Assembly (NCBI RefSeq): GCF_900101995.1
Contig: NZ_FNAS01000001.1
Coordinates: 275,540-339,539 of the forward strand
DNA from: Riemerella columbipharyngis
GTDB lineage: Bacteria; Bacteroidota; Bacteroidia; Flavobacteriales; Weeksellaceae
Length of the DNA: 64,000 bases
Reading direction: 5' to 3'
Each line of letters starts with the position of its first letter. The first letter of the stretch is position 1. The notes under the pieces were generated by a model. It worked only from the letters and a program-made list of their open reading frames with translations. It searched no databases and was not told where the DNA came from. Made by a program: the position numbers and the translations under genes. Shown piece after piece: positions 48,351 through 56,919 of this stretch.

Positions 48351-49588
48351 TGAATATATTACTAATAAATCATTATGCGGGTTCCCCTAATTATGGAATG
48401 GAGTTTCGTCCTTATCATATGGCTAAGGAATGGGTGAAGCAGGGGCATAATGTTACGATATTAGCATCCAGCTATTCACATTTAAGGCGTGAAATAGACA
48501 TAAACGGAAAGAACAAAAAAGAAAATATAGACGGCGTTAATTATATTTGGTATAAGACCAAACCTTATGATACCAATGGTTTAGGAAGGGTGTACAATAT
48601 ATTCCAATTCTTAAAGGCATTATGGGGTGATACGAAAAATATAGTGAAGGAGATTAAGCCTGATGTAGTCATTGCTTCGAGTACTTATCCTATGGATATA
48701 TGGGGGGCTGGTAGAATTGCTAAAAAAGCAAAAGCCCAACTGATATTTGAAGTGCACGATTTATGGCCGCTTTCCCCTATAGAACTTGGAGGAATGTCAA
48801 AAAATCATCCGTTTATTATGATATGCCAGCGGGCAGAAGATTTCGCTTATAAACACTCGGATAAAGTGGTTTCTATGCTTCCTAATGTGCATGATTATAT
48901 GAAGAGCAGAGGATTGGATTTGTCTAAGCTGTCAATAGTACCTAATGGAATTGTAGAAGAAGATTGGGCGGATGTCAATAGCAAACCTCTATCGGAAGGG
49001 CCATTAAAGCAATTCGTTACGAAGGTAAAAGAAGAAGGAAAAAAGATTGTTGCTTATACAGGTGCCCACGGTCTTCCCAATGCTTTGGATTCATTTTTAG
49101 ATGCCGCAAAATTGTTACAAGAAAACAAAAATGTAGTGTTCGTATTGGTGGGTAAGGGCCTAGAAAAAGACAACCTAATAGAGAAAAAAAATCGGGAACA
49201 TATAGAGAATGTGTATTTCTTTGATCCAATTTCTAAATATGAAATACCTTCTCTTCTTCAATATTTTGATATTGCTTACATAGGGCTTAAATATCAGCCA
49301 TTGTTTAGATTTGGCGTAAGTCCTAACAAGTTGATGGACTATATGATGGCGGGAAAACCGATTTGCTATGCCATTAATGCAGGGAATAATTTGGTACAAG
49401 ATGCCGATTGTGGAATAAGTGTAGAAGCAGAAAATCCTCAAGCCATAGCCAATGGAATTAGAGAACTACTTTCACTTTCCGATGAGGAGAGATGCAAGTT
49501 GGGTAATAATGGTAAAAAATACATATTAAAACACCAAACATATTCAAAATTAGCAGTTAAATTTCTAAATACAATGCAAAATGACTAA
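48350..49588 (+). CDS. Glycosyltransferase family 4 (WbuB/WbpH-like)
   Basis: 412-aa GT-B enzyme. The start ILLINHYAGSPNYGMEFRPY, then HMAKEWVKQGHNVTILASSY is characteristic of WbuB-type transferases. Later come FEVHDLWPLSPIELGGMS and the donor site FGVSPNKLMDYMMAGKPICY. It overlaps the epimerase stop by one base. Because WbuB-like transferases often use 2-acetamido sugars made by neighbouring epimerases, it is a candidate for adding the diacetamido uronic acid (inference). Confidence 0.88.
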   Translation: MNILLINHYAGSPNYGMEFRPYHMAKEWVKQGHNVTILASSYSHLRREIDINGKNKKENIDGVNYIWYKTKPYDTNGLGRVYNIFQFLKALWGDTKNIVKEIKPDVVIASSTYPMDIWGAGRIAKKAKAQLIFEVHDLWPLSPIELGGMSKNHPFIMICQRAEDFAYKHSDKVVSMLPNVHDYMKSRGLDLSKLSIVPNGIVEEDWADVNSKPLSEGPLKQFVTKVKEEGKKIVAYTGAHGLPNALDSFLDAAKLLQENKNVVFVLVGKGLEKDNLIEKKNREHIENVYFFDPISKYEIPSLLQYFDIAYIGLKYQPLFRFGVSPNKLMDYMMAGKPICYAINAGNNLVQDADCGISVEAENPQAIANGIRELLSLSDEERCKLGNNGKKYILKHQTYSKLAVKFLNTMQND

Positions 49589-50822
49589 TAAAATAATACC
49601 ATTCTCACCACCAAGGATAGACGATAAAATCATCAATGAAGTAGTAGATGCTTTAGAATCGGGCTGGATCACTACCGGACCACGAACCAAATTGTTTGAA
49701 AGTAAACTGGCGGACTATTGCGGGGTAGATAAGGTCTTGGCGGTAAACTCTTGGACTACAGGTGCGGAGCTTGTACTATATTGGTTTGGCATCAGGGAGG
49801 GCGATGAGGTAATTGTACCGGTCTATACCTATTGTGCTACGGCGAATATAGTAAGGCATAGAGGTGCTAAGGTGATTATGGTGGATGTGAGCTCGGATTT
49901 CGGAATTGATGTTTCCAAAATAGAACCTTATATTACGGAAAAAACAAAAGCGATTATACCGGTGGATGTCGGCGGTTTACCCGTGAATTACGAAGAGATA
50001 AGAAACATTGTAAATAAACCAAGTGTTCGGTCTAAGTTTAATCCTACCACAGAAGTTCAGAAGCAATTGGGTAGAATCCTGATATTGTCGGATGCGGCAC
50101 ATTCTTTTGGGGCTAAGTATAAAGGGAAAAAAATAGGTTCGAAAGCGGATTTTACTGTGTTTTCATTCCACGCGGTTAAGAATCTTACCACTGCAGAGGG
50201 GGGCGCTATATGCATCAATATGCCGGCACCTTTTGATAATGAAGAGATTTACAATAGACTTAATACCTTGTCTCTACATGGGCAGAACAAAGATGCATTA
50301 GCGAAATACCAAATAGGCAATTGGGAATACGATGTTATAGATGCTGGCTTTAAGTGTAATATGACAGATATTTTGGCAGCCATAGGACTTATCGAGTTGG
50401 ATAGATATGATGATGAAACCCTGAGCAGAAGAAAAGAGATATTCCAAAAATATACAGAGGCGCTCAATAAATACGATTGGGCTATAACGCCGCTTTTCAT
50501 TGATGAAAACAGAGAAACCTCTTATCATTTGTATTTATTACGAATCAAAGATGTTACGCTGGAAGAAAGAAATCTGATAATACAAGAAATCTTTGGACAA
50601 AATGTATCCGTAAATGTTCATTACAAACCATTGCCATTATTATCTTATTATCAAGGCTTAGGGTATAATCTTGATGAATATCCTATGGCGAAAGCACTTT
50701 GGGAATGCGAAATTTCACTTCCGGTTTACTATGATTTATCCGATGAGGATGTAGATACTGTAATAGCATCAGTGGTAAAGGCTGTAGAAAAAATAAAGAG
50801 CGGAGATGAAAAGAATATTTGA
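49581..50822 (+). CDS. DegT/DnrJ/EryC1/StrS aminotransferase (PglE/PseC-like)
   Basis: Second PLP sugar aminotransferase of the locus. IPFSPPRIDDKIINEVVDAL, then GWITTGPRTKLFESKLADY is the family start; VPVYTYCATANIVRHRGAKV, the Asp pocket LILSDAAHSFGAKYKGK and the Schiff-base Lys in FTVFSFHAVKNLTTAEGGAI follow. The block VDVGGLPVNYEEIRNIV is an insertion typical of this subgroup. A likely partner of the 4,6-dehydratase at 29804, giving a UDP-4-amino-4,6-dideoxy sugar. Overlaps the preceding gene by 8 nt and the next by 17 nt. Confidence 0.85.
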   Translation: MTNKIIPFSPPRIDDKIINEVVDALESGWITTGPRTKLFESKLADYCGVDKVLAVNSWTTGAELVLYWFGIREGDEVIVPVYTYCATANIVRHRGAKVIMVDVSSDFGIDVSKIEPYITEKTKAIIPVDVGGLPVNYEEIRNIVNKPSVRSKFNPTTEVQKQLGRILILSDAAHSFGAKYKGKKIGSKADFTVFSFHAVKNLTTAEGGAICINMPAPFDNEEIYNRLNTLSLHGQNKDALAKYQIGNWEYDVIDAGFKCNMTDILAAIGLIELDRYDDETLSRRKEIFQKYTEALNKYDWAITPLFIDENRETSYHLYLLRIKDVTLEERNLIIQEIFGQNVSVNVHYKPLPLLSYYQGLGYNLDEYPMAKALWECEISLPVYYDLSDEDVDTVIASVVKAVEKIKSGDEKNI

Positions 50823-51393
50823 TTTTATTTTTTCATTTATCGGATTGTTGGTAATATCCCCGGTATTATTGGGAATAGCTTTGATAATCGCTTTTACCTC
50901 AAAAGGTGGCGTGTTTTATAGGCAGAATAGGGTAGGGCGGTTTGGTAGAGATTTCCGTATTTTCAAATTTCGAACGATGTATGTGGACTCGGATAAGAAA
51001 GGTTTGCTCACAGTAGGAGGTCGAGACCCGAGGGTAACTAATGTAGGCTACTACCTTCGTAAATACAAAATAGACGAACTTCCTCAGCTTATAAATGTTT
51101 TTCTTGGCGATATGAGTTTTGTAGGACCTCGTCCGGAGGTAAGAAAATATGTCGATTTATATAATGACGAACAGAGAAAAGTATTGAATGTCCGCCCCGG
51201 AATTACGGACTTAGCCTCTATAGAATATAGGAATGAAAATGAGATTTTATCTAAGCAATCAGAGCCGGAGAAATATTATATAGATGTCATTATGCCTGCC
51301 AAATTATCAATCAATCTCAAATATATAGAAAATAGAAGTTTATTCAAAGATATAAATGTTATTCTTAAGACATTAAAAGCTATTCTGGTTTAG
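50806..51393 (+). CDS. Monotopic phosphoglycosyltransferase (PglC-like)
   Basis: Initiating enzyme that transfers a sugar phosphate from UDP-sugar to undecaprenyl phosphate. 195 aa with one N-terminal re-entrant hydrophobic helix (FIFSFIGLLVISPVLLGIAL). The conserved core follows: RQNRVGRFGRDFRIFKFRTM, then LRKYKIDELPQLINVFLGDM containing the Asp-Glu catalytic dyad, then SFVGPRPEVRKY. The small size is that of PglC/WecP-like catalytic domains without the WcaJ N-terminal membrane part. Last gene of the locus, followed by a strong terminator. Confidence 0.93.
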   Translation: MKRIFDFIFSFIGLLVISPVLLGIALIIAFTSKGGVFYRQNRVGRFGRDFRIFKFRTMYVDSDKKGLLTVGGRDPRVTNVGYYLRKYKIDELPQLINVFLGDMSFVGPRPEVRKYVDLYNDEQRKVLNVRPGITDLASIEYRNENEILSKQSEPEKYYIDVIMPAKLSINLKYIENRSLFKDINVILKTLKAILV

Positions 51394-51408
51394 AAATAAA
51401 AAAAATCT

Positions 51409-51451
51409 AAAAAGCAGTGGATTGTGCTATTTTAATATTCCACTGCTTTTT
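51409..51451. terminator. Terminator closing the capsule locus (shared with trpB)
   Basis: AAAAAGCAGTGGA (51409-51421) and TCCACTGCTTTTT (51439-51451) form a perfect 13-bp stem with flanking A and T runs, so it works on both strands between convergent genes. Confidence 0.85.
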
Positions 51452-51462
51452 TCAAATATAGC

Positions 51463-52845
51463 TTAATCTGTAAGATTCTTTTTTATCTCATTATCAGAGA
51501 GTTCGTGGTCTTGCAAATCACCCGATAAGAAACTGTCATAGGCACTCATATCTATCAATCCGTGTCCGGAAAGCGTGAACAAAATGACTTTCTTTTCTCC
51601 TGTTTTTATACATTTTTTAGCTTCTCTTATTGCTGCTGCTATGGCGTGATTGCTTTCAGGAGCTGGTATAATCCCTTCGGTGTGTGCAAATAACTGCCCG
51701 GCTTCGAAGCTCTCTATTTGAGGGATATCTACAGCTTCTACCAATTGATCTTTTAATAATTGCGAAATGATAACTCCTGCACCGTGATAGCGGAGTCCGC
51801 CGGCGTGAATATTACTTGGTACAAACTTGTGACCTAATGTAAACATAGGTAATAGCGGTGTATATCCTGCCTCATCACCAAAATCATATCGGAATTCTCC
51901 TCTCGTAAGTTTGGGGCAAGACGCAGGTTCTGCAGCTATAAAGCGGGTTTTTACTCCTTTTCTCAGGGTATGCCTCATAAAAGGATATGCAGAGCCTCCG
52001 AAATTAGACCCTCCTCCAAAACAGCCTATAACAATATCGGGATATTCTCCTGCCATCTGCATTTGCTTCTCTGCTTCAAGACCAATGACGGTCTGGTGGA
52101 GGGTTACAAAATTTAGAACAGAGCCTAATGAATATTTGCAATTTAGCGTCGTTTGGGCTAATTCCAAGGCTTCGCTAATTGCCGTTCCCAAAGAGCCTTG
52201 ATGGTTTGGCGTTTTTGTTAAAATATCTTTCCCCGCCCTTGTAGACATAGACGGCGAGGGTGTAACCTGAGCACCAAAAGTTTGCATAATGCTTCGTCTG
52301 TAAGGTTTCTGTTCGTATGAAATTTTTACCTGATACACAGCAGCTTCTATTCCAAATACTTTTGCAGCATAGGATAAAGCCGCACCCCATTGTCCGGCAC
52401 CTGTTTCTGTGGTAAGATGTGTGGTTCCTTCTTTCTGTGCATAGTAAGCTTGGGCTATAGCCGAATTTATTTTATGCGAGCCAACAGGCGATACCGATTC
52501 GTTCTTAAAATAAATATGAGCCGGAGTGCCTAAGGCTTTTTCTAAGGCGTAAGCTCTTACAAGAGGGGTGCTCCTATAGTTTTTATATAATTCTCGTACT
52601 TCGTGAGGAATCTCAATCCATGTGTCTTTTTGATTCAGCTCTTGTCGGGATAGTTCTTCCCCGAAAATAGGACTCATTTCTTCCACCGTCATTGGTCGTT
52701 TGGTGCCCGGGTGTAGCATAGGTTGCGGTTTAGTAGGCATATCTGCTACGATATTATACCAATGGCGTGGGATTTCGTTTTCATCTAAAAGAAATCTTTT
52801 TCGTTTCTCCACTTTTTCCCCTGTTGGTTTAGTACAATCTTTCAT
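51463..52845 (-). CDS. trpB2: Tryptophan synthase beta-like protein, TrpB2 type
   Basis: PLP-dependent enzyme making tryptophan from indole and serine. The protein is 460 aa, longer than TrpB1 (about 400 aa). It carries the TrpB2 N-terminal extension (DENEIPRHWYNIVADMPTKP). RSTPLVRAYALEKALGTPAH leads to the PLP-Lys block NESVSPVGSHKINSAIAQAY, then TETGAGQWGAALSYAAKVFG and the phosphate-binding GCFGGGSNFGGSAYPF. Stand-alone TrpB2 is thought to salvage indole; trpA is not adjacent. It appears to sit behind a transcriptional attenuator. Confidence 0.93.
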   Translation of the reverse strand: MKDCTKPTGEKVEKRKRFLLDENEIPRHWYNIVADMPTKPQPMLHPGTKRPMTVEEMSPIFGEELSRQELNQKDTWIEIPHEVRELYKNYRSTPLVRAYALEKALGTPAHIYFKNESVSPVGSHKINSAIAQAYYAQKEGTTHLTTETGAGQWGAALSYAAKVFGIEAAVYQVKISYEQKPYRRSIMQTFGAQVTPSPSMSTRAGKDILTKTPNHQGSLGTAISEALELAQTTLNCKYSLGSVLNFVTLHQTVIGLEAEKQMQMAGEYPDIVIGCFGGGSNFGGSAYPFMRHTLRKGVKTRFIAAEPASCPKLTRGEFRYDFGDEAGYTPLLPMFTLGHKFVPSNIHAGGLRYHGAGVIISQLLKDQLVEAVDIPQIESFEAGQLFAHTEGIIPAPESNHAIAAAIREAKKCIKTGEKKVILFTLSGHGLIDMSAYDSFLSGDLQDHELSDNEIKKNLTD

Positions 52846-52890
52846 GTTAAAAATTTTAATTGTTAAAAATTGAATTTATTTATAAAAAAA

Positions 52891-52934
52891 ATCTCTCGAG
52901 ACAAAAGCACTTTAGACTTTATACCTCGAGAGAT
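52891..52934 (-). promoter_or_regulatory. Terminator-type attenuator in the trpB2 leader
   Basis: On the minus strand ATCTCTCGAG (52934-52925), a 24-nt loop and CTCGAGAGAT (52900-52891) form a perfect 10-bp stem, followed directly by a T-run (TTTTTTTATA, 52890-52881). This is a canonical intrinsic terminator, but it points into trpB2, whose ATG is 35 nt further on. It therefore looks like an attenuator rather than an end of transcription, unless trpB2 has another promoter in those few bases, which I do not see. Confidence 0.7.
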
Positions 52935-52962
52935 CTAATATTTCGTTAAAAAAGAATATTTG

Positions 52963-53157
52963 TTATTGCTGTATGATCATATTCGGGACGGTCTTGTGTG
53001 CATAGCTAAAGCGTAGAGACCATCGCCAGTTTCTATTATCAAAAGACAACACAAAAACTTCAGATCTGACTAAATCTAAACCTGAAGCCAAAGAAATATG
53101 CTTACTTGCTGTGAGTATATTTCTAAGATTTGATATGTTGGTGTCTTTCTTCGACAT
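52963..53157 (-). CDS. Short ORF in the trpB2 leader, possible leader peptide
   Basis: 64 codons from the ATG at 53157 to a stop 29 nt before the attenuator stem. It encodes two near-adjacent Trp residues in DNRNWRWSLRFSYAH, at about residues 44 and 46. Trp codons are rare, and a Trp-X-Trp in an ORF just before a terminator upstream of a tryptophan synthase gene fits a trp leader peptide. The ORF is longer than the classic 14-residue trpL, and 18 codons separate the Trp codons from the stop, so the mechanism may differ. It starts about 16 nt after the predicted transcription start. No family recognised. Confidence 0.45.
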   Translation of the reverse strand: MSKKDTNISNLRNILTASKHISLASGLDLVRSEVFVLSFDNRNWRWSLRFSYAHKTVPNMIIQQ

Positions 53158-53179
53158 TTCTTATGCCTCGTTTTCGTTG

Positions 53180-53210
53180 CAATACTACAAAAAACAATAT
53201 ATATATCCAA
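53180..53210 (-). promoter_or_regulatory. Putative promoter of the trpB2 leader transcript
   Basis: Minus-strand TTG (53210-53208), 20-bp spacer, TAGTATTG (53187-53180). The -7 box deviates at one position from TAnnTTTG. It would give a leader of about 330 nt before trpB2. Confidence 0.45.
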
Positions 53211-53367
53211 AAGATTTTTTTACTTTTTTGTTTATGATGTTTATTTATAGTGTTTTGTGGTGATAAAAGTATTTGTGAATATTGATTTGATTTATGGTAA
53301 GTATTTGCTTGGGATATTGGTTTATAAAATATCATATACAAACTATTTTTGATAGAGCTTAAATCCT

Positions 53368-53375
53368 TATCTTTG
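53368..53375 (+). promoter_or_regulatory. PIF1-like helicase gene promoter -7 element
   Basis: TATCTTTG ends only 7 nt before the ATG at 53383, so transcription would begin at or very near the start codon. Confidence 0.5.
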
Positions 53376-53382
53376 TCGTAAT

Positions 53383-55509
53383 ATGGATACCAAAGCAATA
53401 TTTGAACTTCTTGAATATACAGGGCGGAATGTTTTTCTTACGGGGAAAGCAGGTACAGGTAAGACTACTTTTCTAAGTGATTTTGTGCGTAAGACTCATA
53501 AAAAATACATTGTACTTGCTCCTACCGGAATAGCTGCCATCAATGCTGGAGGTGTTACGATTCACTCGATGTTTGGGCTGCCGCTTCGCTCATTTTTTCC
53601 TACCATAGAACGCATAGATGAGAATATGGGGAATAATATTTTGGATTTGGTTAAACATTTTAAGTTTAGAAAAAATAAACTAAAATTACTCCGAGAGCTT
53701 GAAATGATTATCATCGACGAGGTCTCTATGCTGCGTGCGGATGTTTTGGATATGATGGATTTCGCACTTAGAAACGCTCGGCGGAGCTCGGAGAGATTTG
53801 GTGGGATACAGATGCTATTCATTGGAGATTTGTTCCAGCTGCCGCCTGTGGTAAGGGACGAGCATCATCTCAAAAAATATTACGATACGCCTTTCTTTTT
53901 CAGTGCCAAGGCTTTTGAGGATATTAAAATCGTTACAATAGAACTCACTAAGATATACAGACAGACAGACGATACTTTCCTCTCCATTCTCAATGAAATA
54001 AGAGACGGCAAACTCAGTCGTGCTAATTATGAAAAACTTAATGCCCGATATATAGAAGACTTCCAGCCGCCGGATAAGGAACGCTATGTATATCTCACTT
54101 CCCACAATAGAATTGCTGACGGTATCAATGAGAAAAAATTAGAAGAATTAAATTCTAAACCTTATTTCTACAAAGCCGGTATAAAAGGAACTTTTAATGA
54201 AAACCAATATCCTAATGACCTGGAACTTCAGCTAAAAGTAGGAGCACAGATTATGTTTATAAGAAATGATGCCAGTGGCGAGCGTAAATATTTTAATGGA
54301 AAATTAGCCCAAGTAACACACTTGACCAAAGAGGAAATTTGGGTAAAAATAGAAGGAGATACAGAGGAATATCTTCTGAAAAAAGAAACCTGGGAGCACA
54401 AGCGCTATTCTATAAATAAGAACAGAGAGGTAGAAGAGGAAGTTTTGGGGAGTTTTGTCCAATATCCTATCCGATTGGCGTGGGCGGTTACCATACACAA
54501 AAGCCAGGGACTTACCTTTGATAGAGTCATTGTAGATGCAGGGAAATCTTTCGCCTCTGGTCAGGTTTATGTGGCATTGTCCAGATGTAGAACTTTGGAG
54601 GGTATCGTTTTGAAATCCAAAATATCCGAATCCGTTATATTCAATGACGCAAGGGTCGTTAATTTTCAAAATGAAACGAATGCCAATACTCGCTTATCAG
54701 AAATCATTCATCAAGATAAGTACAATTATTCTATCGACAAAGTGCTAAGAAGCACGGACTGCAATTGGATTAAAAAGGATTTAGAACAATGGCACAACCA
54801 GTCTTTGGTAAGTAGAGATTTGAACAAAGAGGCTGCAAAAGGAATTTATATTAGTGTAAAATCTGCATTGGAAAACTTAATAGAAGTCCATTCTAAATTT
54901 GATAAAATATTACGAAAGAAAACTTGGGATTTCACCCACCAAAAAGAAGAATGGAAAGCGATAGAAGAAAAGTCGAAAGGTGCAGCCAAGTTTTTCTTTA
55001 CAGAGGTTAAGGATAAAGTTCTACAGCCATTATTTGATTTTTACCAACAAACGAAAGGACAAAAAGGGCTAAAAGCTTATAATGTTGATTTCAAAGTACT
55101 TTTGGACGATTTGGAGGAATACCTTGAAATTATCCAAAATCTAAAACTAATGGAAGAGCCATTGTTCAATATCGAGGAGCTCAAAAACGATGTGAAGCCG
55201 AAGAAACAGCCGACACATATCATTAGTTTTCAAATGTTAGAACAAGGAAAGACAATTGCTGAGATAGCCAAAGAAAGAGGATTGGTAGAAGCTACCATAT
55301 ATGGGCATTTGGCGAAATTTGCAAGTCAAGGGCTTTTGGAATTAGAGAGAGTAACTTCCAAATCGAAAATAGAAAAGTTTGAAAAGATTTTCAATGAGAA
55401 TCCACAAGACAGTCTTTCAGCTTGGAAAGCAATACTTCCTGAGGATTTTGGCTATGGAGAGATACGCCTGCTATGGGAGCATTATAAATTTTTGAATTTA
55501 AGCCGATAG
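53383..55509 (+). CDS. PIF1/RecD2-like helicase with C-terminal HTH_40 domain
   Basis: Superfamily 1B helicase. Walker A VFLTGKAGTGKTTFLSDFV near residue 20, IVLAPTGIAAINAGGVTIHS, Walker B LEMIIIDEVSMLRADVLDMM, GDLFQLPPVVRDEH, and the C-terminal UvrD/PIF1 motif VTIHKSQGLTFDRVIVDAGK with QVYVALSRCRTLEGIVLK. The last ~100 residues contain ISFQMLEQGKTIAEIAKERG and VEATIYGHLAKFASQGLLEL, a helix-turn-helix (HTH_40) also found at the end of some RecQ helicases. 708 aa. Probably genome maintenance (G-quadruplex or R-loop processing in relatives); role here inferred. Confidence 0.9.
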   Translation: MDTKAIFELLEYTGRNVFLTGKAGTGKTTFLSDFVRKTHKKYIVLAPTGIAAINAGGVTIHSMFGLPLRSFFPTIERIDENMGNNILDLVKHFKFRKNKLKLLRELEMIIIDEVSMLRADVLDMMDFALRNARRSSERFGGIQMLFIGDLFQLPPVVRDEHHLKKYYDTPFFFSAKAFEDIKIVTIELTKIYRQTDDTFLSILNEIRDGKLSRANYEKLNARYIEDFQPPDKERYVYLTSHNRIADGINEKKLEELNSKPYFYKAGIKGTFNENQYPNDLELQLKVGAQIMFIRNDASGERKYFNGKLAQVTHLTKEEIWVKIEGDTEEYLLKKETWEHKRYSINKNREVEEEVLGSFVQYPIRLAWAVTIHKSQGLTFDRVIVDAGKSFASGQVYVALSRCRTLEGIVLKSKISESVIFNDARVVNFQNETNANTRLSEIIHQDKYNYSIDKVLRSTDCNWIKKDLEQWHNQSLVSRDLNKEAAKGIYISVKSALENLIEVHSKFDKILRKKTWDFTHQKEEWKAIEEKSKGAAKFFFTEVKDKVLQPLFDFYQQTKGQKGLKAYNVDFKVLLDDLEEYLEIIQNLKLMEEPLFNIEELKNDVKPKKQPTHIISFQMLEQGKTIAEIAKERGLVEATIYGHLAKFASQGLLELERVTSKSKIEKFEKIFNENPQDSLSAWKAILPEDFGYGEIRLLWEHYKFLNLSR

Positions 55510-55514
55510 AAATT

Positions 55515-55544
55515 TTGCAGAATAAAAAAAAAGTTCTATATTTG
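55515..55544 (+). promoter_or_regulatory. tRNA-Leu promoter
   Basis: TTG (55515-55517), a 19-bp spacer and TATATTTG (55537-55544) match the Bacteroidota consensus exactly, 13 nt before the tRNA. Confidence 0.75.
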
Positions 55545-55557
55545 CAGTCCGATTGAG

Positions 55558-55639
55558 GCCCAGATGGCGGAATTGGTAGACGCGTTGGTCTCAAACACCA
55601 ATGCCGAAAGGCGTGCCGGTTCGATCCCGGCTCTGGGTA
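55558..55639 (+). tRNA. tRNA-Leu (CAA anticodon)
   Basis: An 82-nt class II tRNA. Acceptor arms GCCCAGA (55558-55564) and TCTGGGT (55632-55638) pair with a G-U at the end, with discriminator A at 55639; CCA is not encoded. The D-arm follows (TGGCGGAATTGGTAGACGCG). Anticodon stem TTGGT/ACCAA with loop CTCAAAC gives anticodon CAA, reading UUG. A long variable arm (TGCCGAAAGGCG) and T-arm CCGGTTCGATCCCGG confirm tRNA-Leu. The 3' end is the junction with the higher-GC accessory region and so a likely integration target. Confidence 0.97.
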
Positions 55640-55643
55640 CGAT

Positions 55644-55678
55644 AAAATCCTTGTAAATCACTGATTTACAAGGATTTT
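55644..55678 (+). terminator. tRNA-Leu terminator
   Basis: AAAATCCTTGTAAATC (55644-55659) and GATTTACAAGGATTTT (55663-55678) form a perfect 16-bp stem with a 3-nt loop, followed by TACTTTT. It lies 5 nt after the tRNA. It could also be part of the attachment site. Confidence 0.8.
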
Positions 55679-55839
55679 TACTTTTATAAAGCGTACTAAA
55701 AGTGTACTAAGTAACTGAAACTTAGGAAAGTGTACTTTTCGAGCGAAACAAAGATATAGATTTATATTTAATTAACCCTTATTCTCTTCGTACATTCTTT
55801 TTATCTGCCTTTTCTTGCCTGATTGACTGCCGAATACAC

Positions 55840-55847
55840 TAACTTTG
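55840..55847 (+). promoter_or_regulatory. Promoter -7 element for the first mobile-element gene
   Basis: TAACTTTG matches TAnnTTTG, 29 nt before the ATG at 55877. The stretch 55679-55839 contains two AAAGTGTACT repeats and no gene; it may hold the left attachment end. Confidence 0.45.
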
Positions 55848-55876
55848 TAGCATAGAACCACTCATATTTTACCACG

Positions 55877-56794
55877 ATGGAAGATTTGGAGACAAAGAAA
55901 CGCTTTGAGATTGTACAACGAGTGATGAATCTTTGCATCTCATCGCTCTACACCTTTTATGAAGAAAGTATCATTCGGAAAAAGTCTGTGTTGGAATTTT
56001 CCCGATTGAAGTCTATGCTCCAAGATGAATCCATCCGTATCACCGATGAACTCTCGCAACTCTATCTTACCTATCCGGTTATTGCCTGTGTGCAACAATA
56101 CTATCATGAAAAGGAATTTTTATGGGAAAGCACATTCTACGAATCATTGGATAAGGAACAAAAATCGAAGTGGATCTCATACTCTCCCCTCCATTTCCAA
56201 CTCTCAACATTTACTGCCAATCACACGGCATACGACGAAGAACTTCCCTACTTCTCCATTGTCGTTCGTGCCATCGTGCTGGAAAGGTATTCCCATTTTC
56301 TATACCAACAGATTGAAAGTTGTTTGCTGAAAGCACATACCATTCAGCAAGATGACGAATCTACAATGATTGCCGAAGAAGTTGAAACTTACCGTCCAAA
56401 AAAGAAAACAGTGGTGGGAACATCCAATCCGTTTCATCATACACTTGAAGCATGGCAGATAAAGCTGCTGACGGAATGCGTGAACCGTTCCCGAATGTTT
56501 ACCACAACTTTGACACCTGAAATTCTCACCGACTTCTTTGAAGGAAAGCTGGAAGGCGTTCTTATATCCAACAACAATCGCTTGTTGGCTTATTTCATGT
56601 CGTAACTCTCTTACCGGGAATACATCACCGGCGAATGGCAGGCTGTCATAGCCTACAACCGTTTGGTATTAGGTAAAGCCAAGAAAGCACCCTTGTCCCG
56701 TACTGACCTCTCATCAGCCAACGACAGTGCCAAACCTTCACCGAAAGGAAGCGAAATCATTGACAAATACATCAAAGAATTGAAGAAACATTGA
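55877..56794 (+). pseudogene. Mobile-element protein of unknown function with in-frame UAA
   Basis: The frame starts MEDLETKKRFEIVQRVM and is open to a TAA at 56603-56605 after LLAYFMS. The same frame then continues LSYREYITGEWQAVIAYNRL and GSEIIDKYIKELKKH to a TGA at 56792-56794. The continuation has the same composition and a natural Lys-rich end, so the original protein was probably 305 aa. Proteins of this kind (long, helical, no catalytic motif) open the mobilisation modules of Bacteroides elements; their function is unknown. The 242-aa product may still be made. Confidence 0.6.
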
Positions 56795-56919
56795 CCAAAG
56801 GTTGAGAGGTCAAACATTGCTCAACTCCCATTCTTTCATTCATCTCTAATTTTGCCCTCGTTATAACACAAACGAGGGTGCGCACCTTCCATTGTTTCAC
56901 CTCAAAAACCAATTGAAAA

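Noticed and set aside
52861..52940. Riboswitch (T-box or tryptophan aptamer) upstream of trpB2
   Set aside because: No T-box sequence or conserved aptamer core is seen, and T-boxes are not expected in this phylum; the terminator plus leader ORF explains the region more simply.
53123..53398. 91-codon minus-strand ORF upstream of the trpB2 leader
   Set aside because: Asn/Lys/Ile-rich, overlaps the helicase promoter and start, shows no homology and has no promoter of its own.
55679..55876. CRISPR-like or iteron array from repeated GTGTACT motifs
   Set aside because: Only two or three imperfect copies with irregular spacing; better explained as part of an attachment or integrase-binding region.
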